The position numbers were made by a program, and so were the translations under genes. A DNA stretch of 64,000 nt from Streptomyces sp. V4I2. Its GTDB lineage: Bacteria; Actinomycetota; Actinomycetes; Streptomycetales; Streptomycetaceae. Where the stretch lies: assembly GCF_030817655.1 (NCBI RefSeq), contig NZ_JAUSZM010000003.1:10354001-10418000 (forward strand), written 5' to 3'. The notes below the pieces were generated by a model. That model ran no database searches and was not told the origin of the DNA. It saw nothing but the letters and a program-made list of their open reading frames with translations. Positions 26,952 to 35,736 of the stretch are shown here, piece by piece. Position 1 is the first letter of the stretch. Every line of letters starts with the position of its first letter.

Positions 26952-27997
26952 CCTCCCACCCGCCAACCGGCCACCAGCCGACGACGAGCACTGACCCGTA
27001 CCCCTGGCCAACGGTCGATGTGCACGCCCACGTCCTGCTGCCCGCGATCGAGGCGCTGGTGGACGGCTCGCCGGGCCTGGCCGAGGCGCGGGCGCTCGAC
27101 GCCCGCCGCAACGGACCGGCCGCGCTCGCCGTCAACGGGCCCATGGTGCGCGAGCGGATCCCCCGGCTCACCGACGCCGGTGTGCGGCTGGCCGCGATGG
27201 ATGCCCAGGGCGTGGGTGTGCAGCTGGTCAGCCCGTCCCCGTCGCACTACCACCACTGGACGGACGAGGCGACCGCCGACAAGGTGTGCCGACTGGCCAA
27301 CGAGGGCACGGCGGCGCACTGCTCGGCCGCGCCGGACCGGTTGAAAGGGCTGGGCCTGGTCCCGCTGCACCATCCCGAGCTGGCCGTCCCGGCACTGGAA
27401 CACGCCCTGGAACTTGGTCTGTTGGGCGTGGAGATCTCCAGCCACGCCCCGGGCCGCGAGCTGTCCGACCCGGCCTACGAGCCCTTCTGGCGGCGGGCCG
27501 AGGAAACCGGCGCGGTGCTCTTCCTGCACCCGTTCGGCTGCACCCTCGACGAGCGGCTCGACCGGTGGTACCTGTCCAACACCGTCGGCCAGCCCACCGA
27601 GAACGCCGTCGCGCTGTCCCACCTCATCTTCTCCGGGGTCCTGGACCGCCATCCGGGACTGAAACTGATCGCGGCGCACGGCGGCGGCTACCTCCCCACC
27701 CACATCGGCCGCGCCGACCACGCCTGGTCCGTCCGCGCCGACGCGGGCGCGGACTGCGCCCACCTGCCCAGCAGCTACCTCAAGCGGCTCCACTTCGACT
27801 CCCTCGTCCACGACCCCCACGTCCTGCGCGCGCTCATCGCCGCCGCGGGCGCGGACCGGGTCCTGCTCGGCTCCGACTTCCCCTTCGACATGGGCACCGA
27901 GGACCCCGTCGGGGCACTGCGCGCCGCCCACCTGCCCGAAGCCGACTTCCACGCCGTACGCGGGGGCAACGCGGCAGCGCTGCTGCGGCTCACCTGA
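26948..27997 (+). CDS. amidohydrolase/decarboxylase of the ACMSD family
   Basis: 349 residues of the amidohydrolase-2 (ACMSD/LigW/gamma-resorcylate decarboxylase) family. Metal-binding features are the N-terminal HxH in VDVHAHVL, the central FLHPFG, the His in LIAAHGGGYLPTHIGRAD, and the C-terminal Asp in VLLGSDFPFD. Members remove a carboxyl group from muconate semialdehydes or aromatic acids, or hydrolyse related bonds. The GTG start (26948) overlaps the preceding stop. It could decarboxylate either the ring-cleavage product or a benzoate-like intermediate. Confidence 0.87.
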   Translation: MTSHPPTGHQPTTSTDPYPWPTVDVHAHVLLPAIEALVDGSPGLAEARALDARRNGPAALAVNGPMVRERIPRLTDAGVRLAAMDAQGVGVQLVSPSPSHYHHWTDEATADKVCRLANEGTAAHCSAAPDRLKGLGLVPLHHPELAVPALEHALELGLLGVEISSHAPGRELSDPAYEPFWRRAEETGAVLFLHPFGCTLDERLDRWYLSNTVGQPTENAVALSHLIFSGVLDRHPGLKLIAAHGGGYLPTHIGRADHAWSVRADAGADCAHLPSSYLKRLHFDSLVHDPHVLRALIAAAGADRVLLGSDFPFDMGTEDPVGALRAAHLPEADFHAVRGGNAAALLRLT

Positions 27998-28034
27998 CCC
28001 CACGCTCACCTGCCCCCACAGGAGGAAACCCATC

Positions 28035-28973
28035 ATGAGCGCACGCCTGCTGACCCACCTCCGTCATGTCGACCTCGCCGTACCCGACTACGACAAGCAG
28101 CTCGACTTCTATGCCGGTGTCTGGGGCCTGACCAAGGTCGCCGAGGACTCCGGCATCTCCTTCCTGGCCGCCGAGGGCAGCCCGGAGCAGTACGTCGTCC
28201 GGCTGCGCAAGGCCGAGGAGAAGCGCCTCGACCTCGTCTCCTACGGCGCCGCGAACCCGGCCGACGTGGACACCCTCGCCGAGCAACTCCTCGCGGGCGG
28301 TGTGCAGTTGATCTCCCAGCCGGGCAAGGTCGACACCCCCGGAGGCGGCTACGGCTTCCGCTTCTTCGACGTCGACGGCCGCACCATCGAGGTCTCGGCG
28401 GATGTCGAGGCCCGGCAGCACCGCAGGATCGAGGAGAAGGAGTCGATCCCGGTCAGGCTGTCCCACGTCGTCCTCAACTCCCCGGATCTGAACCGCACCC
28501 GGGAGTGGTACGAGCGCCACCTCGGCTTCCGCCTGACCGACACGCTCAGCTCGCCGCATATGGGCGAGGTCATGCACTTCATGCGGATCTCCAACCAGCA
28601 CCACTCGATGGCCGTCGCGCAGGGCCCGCACGCCTCCGTGCACCACGTCTCCTTCGAGATGCGAGGCGTCGACGAGTACCTGCGCGGCACCGGACGCCTG
28701 CTGCGGGCCGGAGTCCACAAGGTCTGGGGCCCCGGCCGGCACACGGCGGGCGACAACACCTTCACCTACTTCCTCGACCCGCACGGCAACACCGTCGAGT
28801 ACACGACCGAGCTGGAGGTCGTCGACGAGGACACCTGGCACCCGCACGTCTACGACTTCTCCCAGCCCGAGATCGCCGACCAGTGGGGCACGGCCAACCC
28901 GATGAACGAACTCGTCGCCAAAGAGTCGTTCAACGACGTCGACCCCGGCGTGTTCGTCGCGCCGCCGGTCTGA
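28035..28973 (+). CDS. extradiol ring-cleavage dioxygenase (VOC, two-domain)
   Basis: 312 residues with two VOC modules (about 5-125 and 140-265). The second module has the type I extradiol iron triad: His144 in LSHVVLNS, His204 in VHHVSFEM and Glu255 in NTVEYTTE. The spacing is as in catechol 2,3-dioxygenases. The enzyme should cleave a catechol-type ring next to the diol (meta cleavage) using Fe(II) and O2. ATG at 28035 follows AGGAGG. It is the core reaction of the gene cluster. Homoprotocatechuate-type and other catechols are possible substrates, and the sequence alone does not decide. Confidence 0.9.
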   Translation: MSARLLTHLRHVDLAVPDYDKQLDFYAGVWGLTKVAEDSGISFLAAEGSPEQYVVRLRKAEEKRLDLVSYGAANPADVDTLAEQLLAGGVQLISQPGKVDTPGGGYGFRFFDVDGRTIEVSADVEARQHRRIEEKESIPVRLSHVVLNSPDLNRTREWYERHLGFRLTDTLSSPHMGEVMHFMRISNQHHSMAVAQGPHASVHHVSFEMRGVDEYLRGTGRLLRAGVHKVWGPGRHTAGDNTFTYFLDPHGNTVEYTTELEVVDEDTWHPHVYDFSQPEIADQWGTANPMNELVAKESFNDVDPGVFVAPPV

Positions 28974-29084
28974 CCCCCTTCGGTTCCGGGGGCGCGGCAC
29001 GTCCTGTCCTGCCCTGACTGCCCGCCGCGCCCCCGGAACTTCCCGCCCCCGAGAACCCCGTAGCAACAGAGCCTGGAGCCGCAC

Positions 29085-30044
29085 ATGCGTTTCGCCGCGT
29101 ACGAGCACCGACACCAGCGCCAGCTCGCCGTCGTCGGCGAGGACGGCCGCCTCCACCCGGTCCCCGGCGAGCGCACACTCACCGAACTGATCACAGCGGG
29201 CGCTCTGCCCGAGGCAGGGGTCACGGCCCTCGACGCTCCGGCCGGACCGCACGTCTCCCAGGTGCGACTGCTGCCGCCGCTGCGACCGGCCTCCGTACGG
29301 GACTTCGTCACCTTCGAGGAGCACGTCGAGGGCGTACGACGCTCGGTCGACGGGGCCAGTGGCGTGCCGGACGCCTGGTACGCGACGCCGACCTTCTACT
29401 TCACCAACCCCCACGCCGTGTTCGGGCCGCACGACGACATTCCCATGCCCCCGGGGTCCCAGGTCCTGGACTTCGAACTCGAAGTCGCCGCCGTCATCGG
29501 CCGCGAGGGCCGCGACCTCACTCCCGAGCAGGCACGTGAGCACATCGTCGGCTACACGATCTTCAACGACTGGTCCGCGCGCGACCTCCAGTCCGCCGAG
29601 ATGAAGGTCGGCCTCGGCCCCTGCAAGGGCAAGGACACCGCCACCACCCTCGGCCCCTACCTGGTCACCGCCGACGAACTGGAGCCGCACCGGGACGCCG
29701 AGGGCTTTCTGCGGCTGGCCCTGACCGCCGAGGTCAACGGGCAGGTGGTCGGCGAGGACCTGCTGTCCAACATGAGCTGGACCTTCGAGGAGATGGTCGC
29801 CTACGCCTCCCGTGGCACCCGGGTCGTGCCGGGTGACGTCCTGGGCTCCGGCACCTGCGGGAACGGCGGCTGCCTCGCCGAGCTGTGGGGGCTGCGGGGC
29901 GAGCGGACTCCGCCGCCGCTGGGGCCCGGCGACACCGTCTCGCTCACCGTCGAGGGCATCGGCACGCTCACCAACACCGTCGTCCCCGGCGTCGATCCCG
30001 TGCCCCTGCCTACCGGCCGACGCCGCAGCCGGGAGCGGCCATGA
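29085..30044 (+). CDS. fumarylacetoacetate hydrolase family protein (second)
   Basis: A 319-residue FAH-family protein distinct from the one at 23827. Metal ligands lie in LDFELEVAAVIGREGRDL (Glu-x-Glu) and FNDWSARDLQ (Asp). KGKDTATTLGPYLVTADEL and VLGSGTCGNGGCLAELWG are typical of the larger subgroup that includes FAHD1-like and hydratase/decarboxylase members. It probably processes the meta-cleavage product or a downstream oxo-acid. It follows the dioxygenase after 111 bases. Its stop overlaps the SDR start (ATGA). Confidence 0.88.
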   Translation: MRFAAYEHRHQRQLAVVGEDGRLHPVPGERTLTELITAGALPEAGVTALDAPAGPHVSQVRLLPPLRPASVRDFVTFEEHVEGVRRSVDGASGVPDAWYATPTFYFTNPHAVFGPHDDIPMPPGSQVLDFELEVAAVIGREGRDLTPEQAREHIVGYTIFNDWSARDLQSAEMKVGLGPCKGKDTATTLGPYLVTADELEPHRDAEGFLRLALTAEVNGQVVGEDLLSNMSWTFEEMVAYASRGTRVVPGDVLGSGTCGNGGCLAELWGLRGERTPPPLGPGDTVSLTVEGIGTLTNTVVPGVDPVPLPTGRRRSRERP

Positions 30045-30793
30045 CGGACCTGTACCCCAAGAGGCTGCTCGGCAAGGTGGTCGTGGTCACCGGCGCGGCT
30101 CGCGGCCAGGGTGCCGCCGAGGCCGCAGCACTCACCCGCGAGGGCGCCCGCGTGATCGCCACCGATGTGACCGAGACACCCGGCTGCCGCCGTCTCGACG
30201 TGACCGACGAGCAGGACTGGGCCGATCTCGCCGCCGAGTTGGAAGCGGCGTACGGGCAGGTGCACGGCCTGGTCAACAACGCGGGCATCACCTGGCGGGC
30301 CCGGCTCGGCGACGTACGCCCCGAGGACTTCGACCGCGTCCACGCCGTCAACGTCACCGGCCCGCTGCTCGGCATCCAGCACCTCGCCCCGCTGATGCCG
30401 TCCGGCGCCTCGATCGTCAACGTCGGCTCCTCCGCCGCGCTCACCGCCCACTACCCGGTGGCGTACACCGTCAGCAAGTGGGGCCTGCGCGGGCTCTCCA
30501 AGACGGCCGCACTGGAACTCGGACCGCGCGGAATCCGCGTCAACACGATCCACCCCGGCTACATCGAGACCGAGATGACCGCCTCCGCCGCCCCCGCCTT
30601 CCGCGAGGCCAACATCCGCGAGACCCCGCTCGGCCGCACCGGCACCGTCGACGAGGTCGCCCCGCTGATCGTCTTCCTGCTGTCGGACGAGTCGTCGTTC
30701 ATCACCGGCGCGGAGATCCCCGTCGACGGCGGCCTCACCGCGCACGGCGGAGCCAAGTCCGTCTCGGACGCCCTGCGACCTCAGACGCCATGA
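30041..30793 (+). CDS. short-chain dehydrogenase/reductase
   Basis: 250 residues of a classical SDR. The cofactor motif is VVVVTGAARGQGAAEAAALT, followed by NNAG, the catalytic Ser region VNVGSSAALTAHY, and YTVSKWGLRGLSK containing the Tyr and Lys. The C-terminal substrate loop reads GEIPVDGG-like (ITGAEIPVDGGLTAHG). The Asp after the second strand (IATDVTE) suggests NAD(H) preference. It probably oxidises an alcohol or reduces a ketone produced in the pathway. Translational overlap with the upstream FAH gene ties it to the operon. Confidence 0.9.
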   Translation: MTDLYPKRLLGKVVVVTGAARGQGAAEAAALTREGARVIATDVTETPGCRRLDVTDEQDWADLAAELEAAYGQVHGLVNNAGITWRARLGDVRPEDFDRVHAVNVTGPLLGIQHLAPLMPSGASIVNVGSSAALTAHYPVAYTVSKWGLRGLSKTAALELGPRGIRVNTIHPGYIETEMTASAAPAFREANIRETPLGRTGTVDEVAPLIVFLLSDESSFITGAEIPVDGGLTAHGGAKSVSDALRPQTP

Positions 30794-30836
30794 CCGACAC
30801 CCAGGGCCATGCCGCCACCAGAAAGGACCGTCGCAA

Positions 30837-31592
30837 GTGAACAAGGTCAGCACCGGCGCCGCGGAGGCGGTTGCCGACATTCCGGACGGCGCCTCGCTGG
30901 CCGTCGGGGGCTTCGGCCTCAGCGGCGTACCCGAAGTCCTCCTCCGGGCCCTGTACGCACACGGTGCGGACGGTCTGAAGGTCGTCTCCAACAACTGCGG
31001 AGTCGACGGCCGCGGTCTCGGCGTTCTCCTGGCCGCGGGCCGCATCGCCCGGGTGACCGGCTCCTACGTCGGCGAGAACAAGGAGTTCGCCCGCCAGTAC
31101 CTGGCCGGCGAGCTGGAGGTGGAACTGGTCCCGCAGGGCACGCTCGCCGAGCGACTGCGCGCGGGCGGCGCGGGCATCCCCGCCTTCTACACCCCGGCCG
31201 GCGTCGGCACGCAGGTGGAACGGGGCGGACTGCCCTGGCGGTACACGGCCGAGGGCGCGGTCGAACTCGCCTCCCCACCGAAGGAGACCCGGGAGTTCGC
31301 GGGCCGCAGGCATGTCCTGGAGCACGGCATCACCACCGACTTCGCCCTCGTACGAGCCTGGCGCGGCGACCGGCAAGGCAACCTCGTCTTCCGTAAGTCC
31401 GCCGCCAACTTCAACCCGCTCGCCGCGATGGCCGGCCGCATCACCGTCGCCGAGGTGGAGGAGCTCGTGGAGCCGGGTGAGCTGCGTCCCGACGAGGTGC
31501 ACCTGCCCGGCATCTTCGTCCAACGGGTCGTGGCCCTCACCGCTGAAGAGGCAGCCGACAAGCAGCTTGAGAAAAGGACGGTACGTACCTGA
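30837..31592 (+). CDS. 3-oxoacid CoA-transferase, subunit A
   Basis: 251 residues of the alpha subunit of a family I CoA-transferase (acetoacetate/3-oxoadipate type). SLAVGGFGLSGVPEVLLRAL and the GSYVGENKEFARQYLAGELE segment are characteristic, and the C-terminal third carries NFNPLAAMAG. The GTG at 30837 has GAAAGGA upstream. The stop and the subunit B start share one base. With subunit B it should move CoA from succinyl-CoA or acetyl-CoA onto a beta-keto acid, which implies that the pathway ends in such an acid. Confidence 0.92.
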   Translation: MNKVSTGAAEAVADIPDGASLAVGGFGLSGVPEVLLRALYAHGADGLKVVSNNCGVDGRGLGVLLAAGRIARVTGSYVGENKEFARQYLAGELEVELVPQGTLAERLRAGGAGIPAFYTPAGVGTQVERGGLPWRYTAEGAVELASPPKETREFAGRRHVLEHGITTDFALVRAWRGDRQGNLVFRKSAANFNPLAAMAGRITVAEVEELVEPGELRPDEVHLPGIFVQRVVALTAEEAADKQLEKRTVRT

Positions 31593-32242
31593 TGGCCTGG
31601 ACCCGCGACCAGATGGCCGCCCGAGCCGCCGCAGAACTCACCGACGGCTCCTACGTCAACCTCGGCATCGGCCTGCCGACCCTGATCCCCGGGCATCTGC
31701 CGGCCGCCGTTCATGTCGTGCTGCACTCCGAGAACGGCATCCTCGGCACCGGGCCCTATCCCACCGAGGACGAGGTCGACCCCGACCTGATCAATGCCGG
31801 CAAGGAGACCGTCACGGGGCTGCCCGGCGCCTGCTTCTTCGACTCCGCGCTGTCCTTCGGGATGATCCGCGGCGGCCACATCGACACCGCCGTCCTGGGC
31901 GCCATGCAGGTGTCGGCCGCGGGCGACCTGGCCAACTGGATGATTCCCGGAAAGATGGTCAAGGGCATGGGCGGCGCCATGGACCTCGTCCACGGTGCCC
32001 GGCGCGTCATCGTCCTGATGGACCACACCGCCAAGGACGGCACCCCCAAGATCGTCGCGGAGTGCAGCCTGCCGCTGACCGGCGAGCGGTGCGTCCACCG
32101 CATCATCACCGACCTCGGCGTCCTGGACGTCACGCCGACCGGCCTCGCACTCGTCGAGACCGCACCCGGGGTCACCGTCGAGGACATCCACGCCCGCACC
32201 GGCGCGCCGCTGCACACCGACGCCATCACGGCCGCCTGCTGA
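31592..32242 (+). CDS. 3-oxoacid CoA-transferase, subunit B
   Basis: 216 residues of the beta subunit. YVNLGIGLPTLIP leads into HVVLHSENGILGTGP, where Glu47 of SENG is the catalytic residue that forms the enzyme-CoA thioester in this family. GGHIDTAVLGAMQVSAAGDL and NWMIPGKMVKGMGGAMDLV are further signatures. The length and sequence are normal, and the subunit is coupled to subunit A. Together they mark the final activation step of the catabolic operon. Confidence 0.93.
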   Translation: MAWTRDQMAARAAAELTDGSYVNLGIGLPTLIPGHLPAAVHVVLHSENGILGTGPYPTEDEVDPDLINAGKETVTGLPGACFFDSALSFGMIRGGHIDTAVLGAMQVSAAGDLANWMIPGKMVKGMGGAMDLVHGARRVIVLMDHTAKDGTPKIVAECSLPLTGERCVHRIITDLGVLDVTPTGLALVETAPGVTVEDIHARTGAPLHTDAITAAC

Positions 32243-32277
32243 TCCCCCCGTCCCTCCATCCCGCACGGAGCCCCGAG

Positions 32278-32510
32278 ATGACCGTCTTTCTCACCGACGC
32301 CGACGTCCGAGCCGCCTTCGACTGGACCGACGCCATCGCGGCCCTGCGCAGCGCCTACACCCCACCGCCCGACGAATCCCGCTTCCCGGCCCGCACGATG
32401 GCTCGCGGAGACGGCCTGTGGCTGCGCACCCTCAGCGGTGTGCCCGGCGACGGCGGACCTATGGGGGCCAAACTGATCGCCGCCTCACCCGGCACCGGCG
32501 CGCCTCGTAT
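32278..32510 (+). pseudogene. ornithine cyclodeaminase/mu-crystallin family protein, N-terminal fragment
   Basis: From ATG 32278 about 78 residues match the start of this family: MTVFLTDADVRAAFDWTDAI, then GDGLWLRTLSGVPGDGGPMG and AKLIAASPG. Similarity ends near 32510 and the NAD-binding domain is absent. Family members include ornithine cyclodeaminases, alanine dehydrogenases and ketimine or imine reductases. It was probably the tenth gene of the operon, in frame with its layout 35 bases after subunit B. A recombination joint must lie at about 32510. Confidence 0.7.
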
Positions 32511-32684
32511 CCGAGCAGTGACACGGCCCCCGCCAGGCGTTCGATCGAGGTGTCACCCACCGTCCGCCCGCGCGCCCGGCGAGGTTGTGGTCACGGTGCG
32601 CCCACCCACCGTGCCTGTGCCCACCTCGTTGCGGAGGCTTCCACGCCGCCTGTCTACACGGGCTCCAACTCGCTTCTCGCAGTC

Positions 32685-33629
32685 TCACTTCGATTCGATC
32701 CGCCCCATGGGGTCGGCGCTGTCCGACAGAGCCTTTTGCGCTGACGCCCAGCTGGTGTCCTCCATGCCGAGTGCGTGGCGAAGGTAGGCCCACGTGACCC
32801 GCTGGATCAGGGCGACGCGCTCGGGGCTTTCGTCCGTCGTCTCCTGGACTTCGTAGCCGACGATCCCGCCAAGGGAGTGTTCCGCCCCGAAGACAGTGAG
32901 CAGGCTCTTGTCACCCGGGCTCAGGAAGTACGGGTCGGCCATCCACTCCGGTCCCCTCACGGACAGCGGGGAGTCGTCCTTGTCCCCCACGATCACCAGG
33001 GCCGGCGTGGTCATGGCGGCGAAGCTCGGGTTCATGAACGGGAAGTGCTCGGCTGCGAACGGTGTCAGGTCAGCTCCGCCCCTTCCGGCCGTGGCGAGCA
33101 GCACACCTGCCTTGATCCGTGAGTCGGACAGGTCCTCTTCCTTCTGGCTCACGGGATCGAGGACGCGCAACCCCAGCAGATTGCCCGCCGTCTGACCGCC
33201 GAAGGAGTGTCCGGCGGCGGCGATGCGGCGCCGGTCGAGGCGACCGCTGAGACCGGGGACGGCGGCTTCCAGCAGATCAAGCTGGTCGAGGATGCGCTTC
33301 ATGTCCTCGACGCGGAAACGCCAGATCCGCGGTGTGCGGGGATCGTCCTGGGGAAGGCCCACCGTCCTGGAGTCGAGATGCGTGGGCTGAATCACCACGA
33401 AGCCGTGAGCAGCCCAGTAGTCGGCCAGAGGGCCGTATCCGTTGAGCGACGAGCCGAAGCCGTGCGAGAGGACGACGACCGGCAGGTCGCGTCCGGTCGT
33501 CGGCGCGGAGACCCTCACCTCCAGGTCCTCGCCACGGCCCGGAGCTTCCAGCACTACCGGCTTCACCGAGACGACAGGGGTGGGAGCGATGATGGCCACG
33601 TCCGTGGCCGCCGTGTCTGATGCGGTCAT
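32685..33629 (-). CDS. alpha/beta hydrolase (chlorophyllase/PAF-acetylhydrolase-like)
   Basis: 314 residues. The fold is visible as LPVVVLSHGFGSSLNGYGPL (oxyanion region), IAAAGHSFGGQTAGNLLG (nucleophile Ser in GHSFGG), ALVIVGDKDDSPL (probable acidic residue) and FGAEHSLGGIVG (His). There is no signal peptide. ATG at 33629 is preceded by GAAGATC; another ATG at 33683 would add an unlikely leader. It is divergent from the MerR gene at 33792, which probably regulates it. Ester or lactone hydrolysis is likely and the substrate is unknown. Confidence 0.87.
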   Translation of the reverse strand: MTASDTAATDVAIIAPTPVVSVKPVVLEAPGRGEDLEVRVSAPTTGRDLPVVVLSHGFGSSLNGYGPLADYWAAHGFVVIQPTHLDSRTVGLPQDDPRTPRIWRFRVEDMKRILDQLDLLEAAVPGLSGRLDRRRIAAAGHSFGGQTAGNLLGLRVLDPVSQKEEDLSDSRIKAGVLLATAGRGGADLTPFAAEHFPFMNPSFAAMTTPALVIVGDKDDSPLSVRGPEWMADPYFLSPGDKSLLTVFGAEHSLGGIVGYEVQETTDESPERVALIQRVTWAYLRHALGMEDTSWASAQKALSDSADPMGRIESK

Positions 33630-33743
33630 GGGAAGATCTTCTTTCGCATGTGTGAGGGGGAAGCTGTCGAACAAGCTGGTCACGGCCTCTCCCCGCTGTG
33701 GCGGAGAGGGTGAGGCCTGCGCGGGATACGCTAAGAGCTGACG

Positions 33744-33753
33744 CTGACGTCAG
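33744..33753. promoter_or_regulatory. candidate MerR operator between hydrolase and merR-type gene
   Basis: A perfect 10-base palindrome CTGACGTCAG in the 162-base divergent promoter region, with an additional CTGACG half just upstream. MerR proteins bind palindromes placed between promoter elements. Confidence 0.4.
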
Positions 33754-33791
33754 AGGCAAGAAGTGTGGTCGGGGACACATCGGGAGACGCG

Positions 33792-34163
33792 ATGCGTATC
33801 GGCGAGCTCGCCACCAGGGCAGGCGTCAGCGTTCGGGCGCTGCGGTACTACGAGGAACAGAACCTGCTCGCCTCGGAACGCAGCCCCAGCGGCCAGCGGC
33901 ACTACCCGGACAGCGCGGTCGACCGTGTCCAGCTGATCCAGCAGTTGTACGCCGCTGGGCTGTCGAGCAAGTCGATCGCGGAATTGCTGCCGTGCGTCGT
34001 GAACGGTGAAGCCACGCCAGAGTTGCTCGACCGGCTTTCGGCCGAACGGGACCGTATCAACAGGCAGATCGGCGGTCTGGTGAGCGCCCGGGACAGGCTT
34101 GACAGCGTCATCACCACCGCCACCGCGAACTGGCACACAGGCCGACGCTGCCGACCCCAGTAG
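33792..34163 (+). CDS. MerR-family transcriptional regulator
   Basis: A 123-residue MerR protein. The winged helix is MRIGELATRAGVSVRALRYY, EEQNLLASERSPSGQRHYPD, followed by a second helix-turn-helix (QQLYAAGLSSKSIAELLPCV) and a long dimerisation helix from about residue 75. No metal-binding Cys pair is present at the C terminus, so an organic-ligand or redox-type inducer is more likely. ATG at 33792 follows GGGAGA. It is divergent from the alpha/beta hydrolase, the expected target. Confidence 0.9.
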   Translation: MRIGELATRAGVSVRALRYYEEQNLLASERSPSGQRHYPDSAVDRVQLIQQLYAAGLSSKSIAELLPCVVNGEATPELLDRLSAERDRINRQIGGLVSARDRLDSVITTATANWHTGRRCRPQ

Positions 34164-34475
34164 CCGGCAAGCCGGGCCCGCGGGCTCACGCACGGCCGGC
34201 TTCAACTACCGCATCGCCTGGACGGTCCTCGCCTTGGCCGGGTGCTGATCACCTCCCGCGCCGAGGGCACCGGCGAAACGAGCCGCCCCTTTTCGAGCGC
34301 CTGACGCCAAGCTCAGTTCCACGCGCCGACCTTGGCGGAAGACCAGCCGGTGACGTCCAAGGTCGGGATCGGGGCCGTAGACACGGCCGCTCCGCAGCTG
34401 CCCGTCGACGTTGATGGCGTCCAGGTTCCCGGCCGCCACCGACATTGGTACTCGTAGTTGCCGGCCTTCGCCGTC
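34164..34475. other. region of 312 bases without a supported gene
   Basis: Short open stretches on the minus strand (for example near 34313-34445) have no recognisable domain. It adjoins the primase remnant and is probably part of the same decayed mobile-element DNA. Confidence 0.35.
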
Positions 34476-35234
34476 TCAGGCCGCGGCTGACGGGTTCGCT
34501 GATTCGGCGGCGCGGCGGTATTGGGCGTTGATGCGCTGGGCTTCTTCGAGCTGGTCCTCCATCTCGCGGCCTTTGGCGTCGTCACCGAAGGTGTCGGTCA
34601 AAAGCAGTCCCAGCCCGGGGTGCTGACGTGCTGGGGGCCCACGGAGGTCGAGCGGGAGTGGAGGTCCTTGTTCGGGTCCGGGGGCCTCACCAGGCCGGTG
34701 CGCAGGTCGACGATGCGGGGGTGCACAGGGCGTACGGATCGGCGTCCAGGAGGGAGGCGTCGAGCACGATGCCGGGTGCGGATCTGGCCTGCGCGAGCAT
34801 GGCGTTGATGCCGGACGTCGAGAGGGAGCGGCGGCTGTGGCGTCGAAGGGCATGTGTCGGGAACCCCCCGCGGGGGTCGTGGTCGGCGATGCTCTCGGCG
34901 AGGTCACCCGCGGCCCACAGCGCGCTGTCGTCCTCGGCGAACTGCCAGCGGGTGTTGTCCCACCGATACCAGCCGATACCCGGCACGTGCCGGTAGACAT
35001 CGGCGTACAGGCGGGCGAGGGGTTTCGCGTTGCCGCGGTCGGTGAGGGTGTCGGGCAGCCACCCGGCCGCGGTCGCCTCCCCGGCAGCCGAGCGCGGCTC
35101 TCGCGTGGGGCCGGCACCCGGGTGGTGCCCACCGCGCGCAGGTGTGCGGCGACGGCCTCGGGATCGACGTCATGGACAGTCTCGTCGCCCGGCGTGGTCA
35201 CGGGCGGCCCCTCCGTGCAGAGAAATGGATTCAT
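34476..35234 (-). pseudogene. phage/plasmid-type primase remnant, frameshifted
   Basis: The interior (about 34700-35100) reads, in one frame, WLPDTLTDRGNAKPLARLYA, HVPGIGWYRWDNTRWQFAED, DSALWAAGDLAESIADHDPR, and SGINAMLAQARSAPGIVLDA, then DADPYALCTPA. This is the pattern of the linker and D5-type N-terminal region of primase/helicase proteins from actinomycete integrative elements and phages. The flanking parts are in different frames, and the ATPase domain is missing. It marks a decayed integrative element or prophage. Confidence 0.6.
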
Positions 35235-35736
35235 GTGTTCCGAACTCGCGTCGCCTCGGTCGCCGCAGGAGACAGGCGCCCGTCGAGTCGGCGTCCGGCG
35301 TTCCAGGACGCGGCGACTGCCGTGCGCGAGCCACTCACCTTCACGTCGGTGTTTCGCGTTGTCCGACGGGGGACCGGGTGTCGAGGCGGTGAGCAGTGCG
35401 ACGTTGTCAACTTGTGTGGTCGCCGCTGGGTAGGGGTGTGTCGGTGCGTGGTGGCGGCCGCACTCTGCTCTGCGTTCAGGCTGTGGTGAGAGGTCCCGAG
35501 ACGCCCGTGACCGTGACGTGGCTCCGGGCCGCGAAGCGGGTGGTCACCTCCGGTGCTCTCTCACCCTCACCGTAGGGAGATCAACACGCGCCATGCTTGT
35601 GGGGCAGCGCCATCCCAATGGAACATGCGGGCCATTGACGTGCGCCGGACGGTCACGGGGAAGGCCGGACTGCGGAGGAGGCCTGCCGTCCGGTGGGCAG
35701 GGCGGTGCCCATGACGGTGACTCACTCGGGCTTCGC
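35235..35736. other. region of about 500 bases without a supported gene
   Basis: I find no recognisable protein or RNA here. Open frames are short and lack ribosome-binding sites. It lies between two decayed genes and is probably residual DNA from earlier rearrangements. Confidence 0.4.

Noticed and set aside
24408..27011. Very long open frame (867 codons) on the minus strand across the catabolic operon
   Set aside because: It is antisense to three genes with clear catalytic motifs. Long antisense frames are expected in high-GC DNA with strong third-position bias, and its translation has no recognisable domain.
27990..29690. Long minus-strand open frame (566 codons)
   Set aside because: Antisense shadow of the extradiol dioxygenase and second FAH gene; composition is Gly/Val/Asp-rich as in such shadows, with no domain or ribosome-binding site.
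34206..34445. Possible small minus-strand gene beside the primase remnant
   Set aside because: No start signal, no family resemblance, and the frame preference is not convincing.
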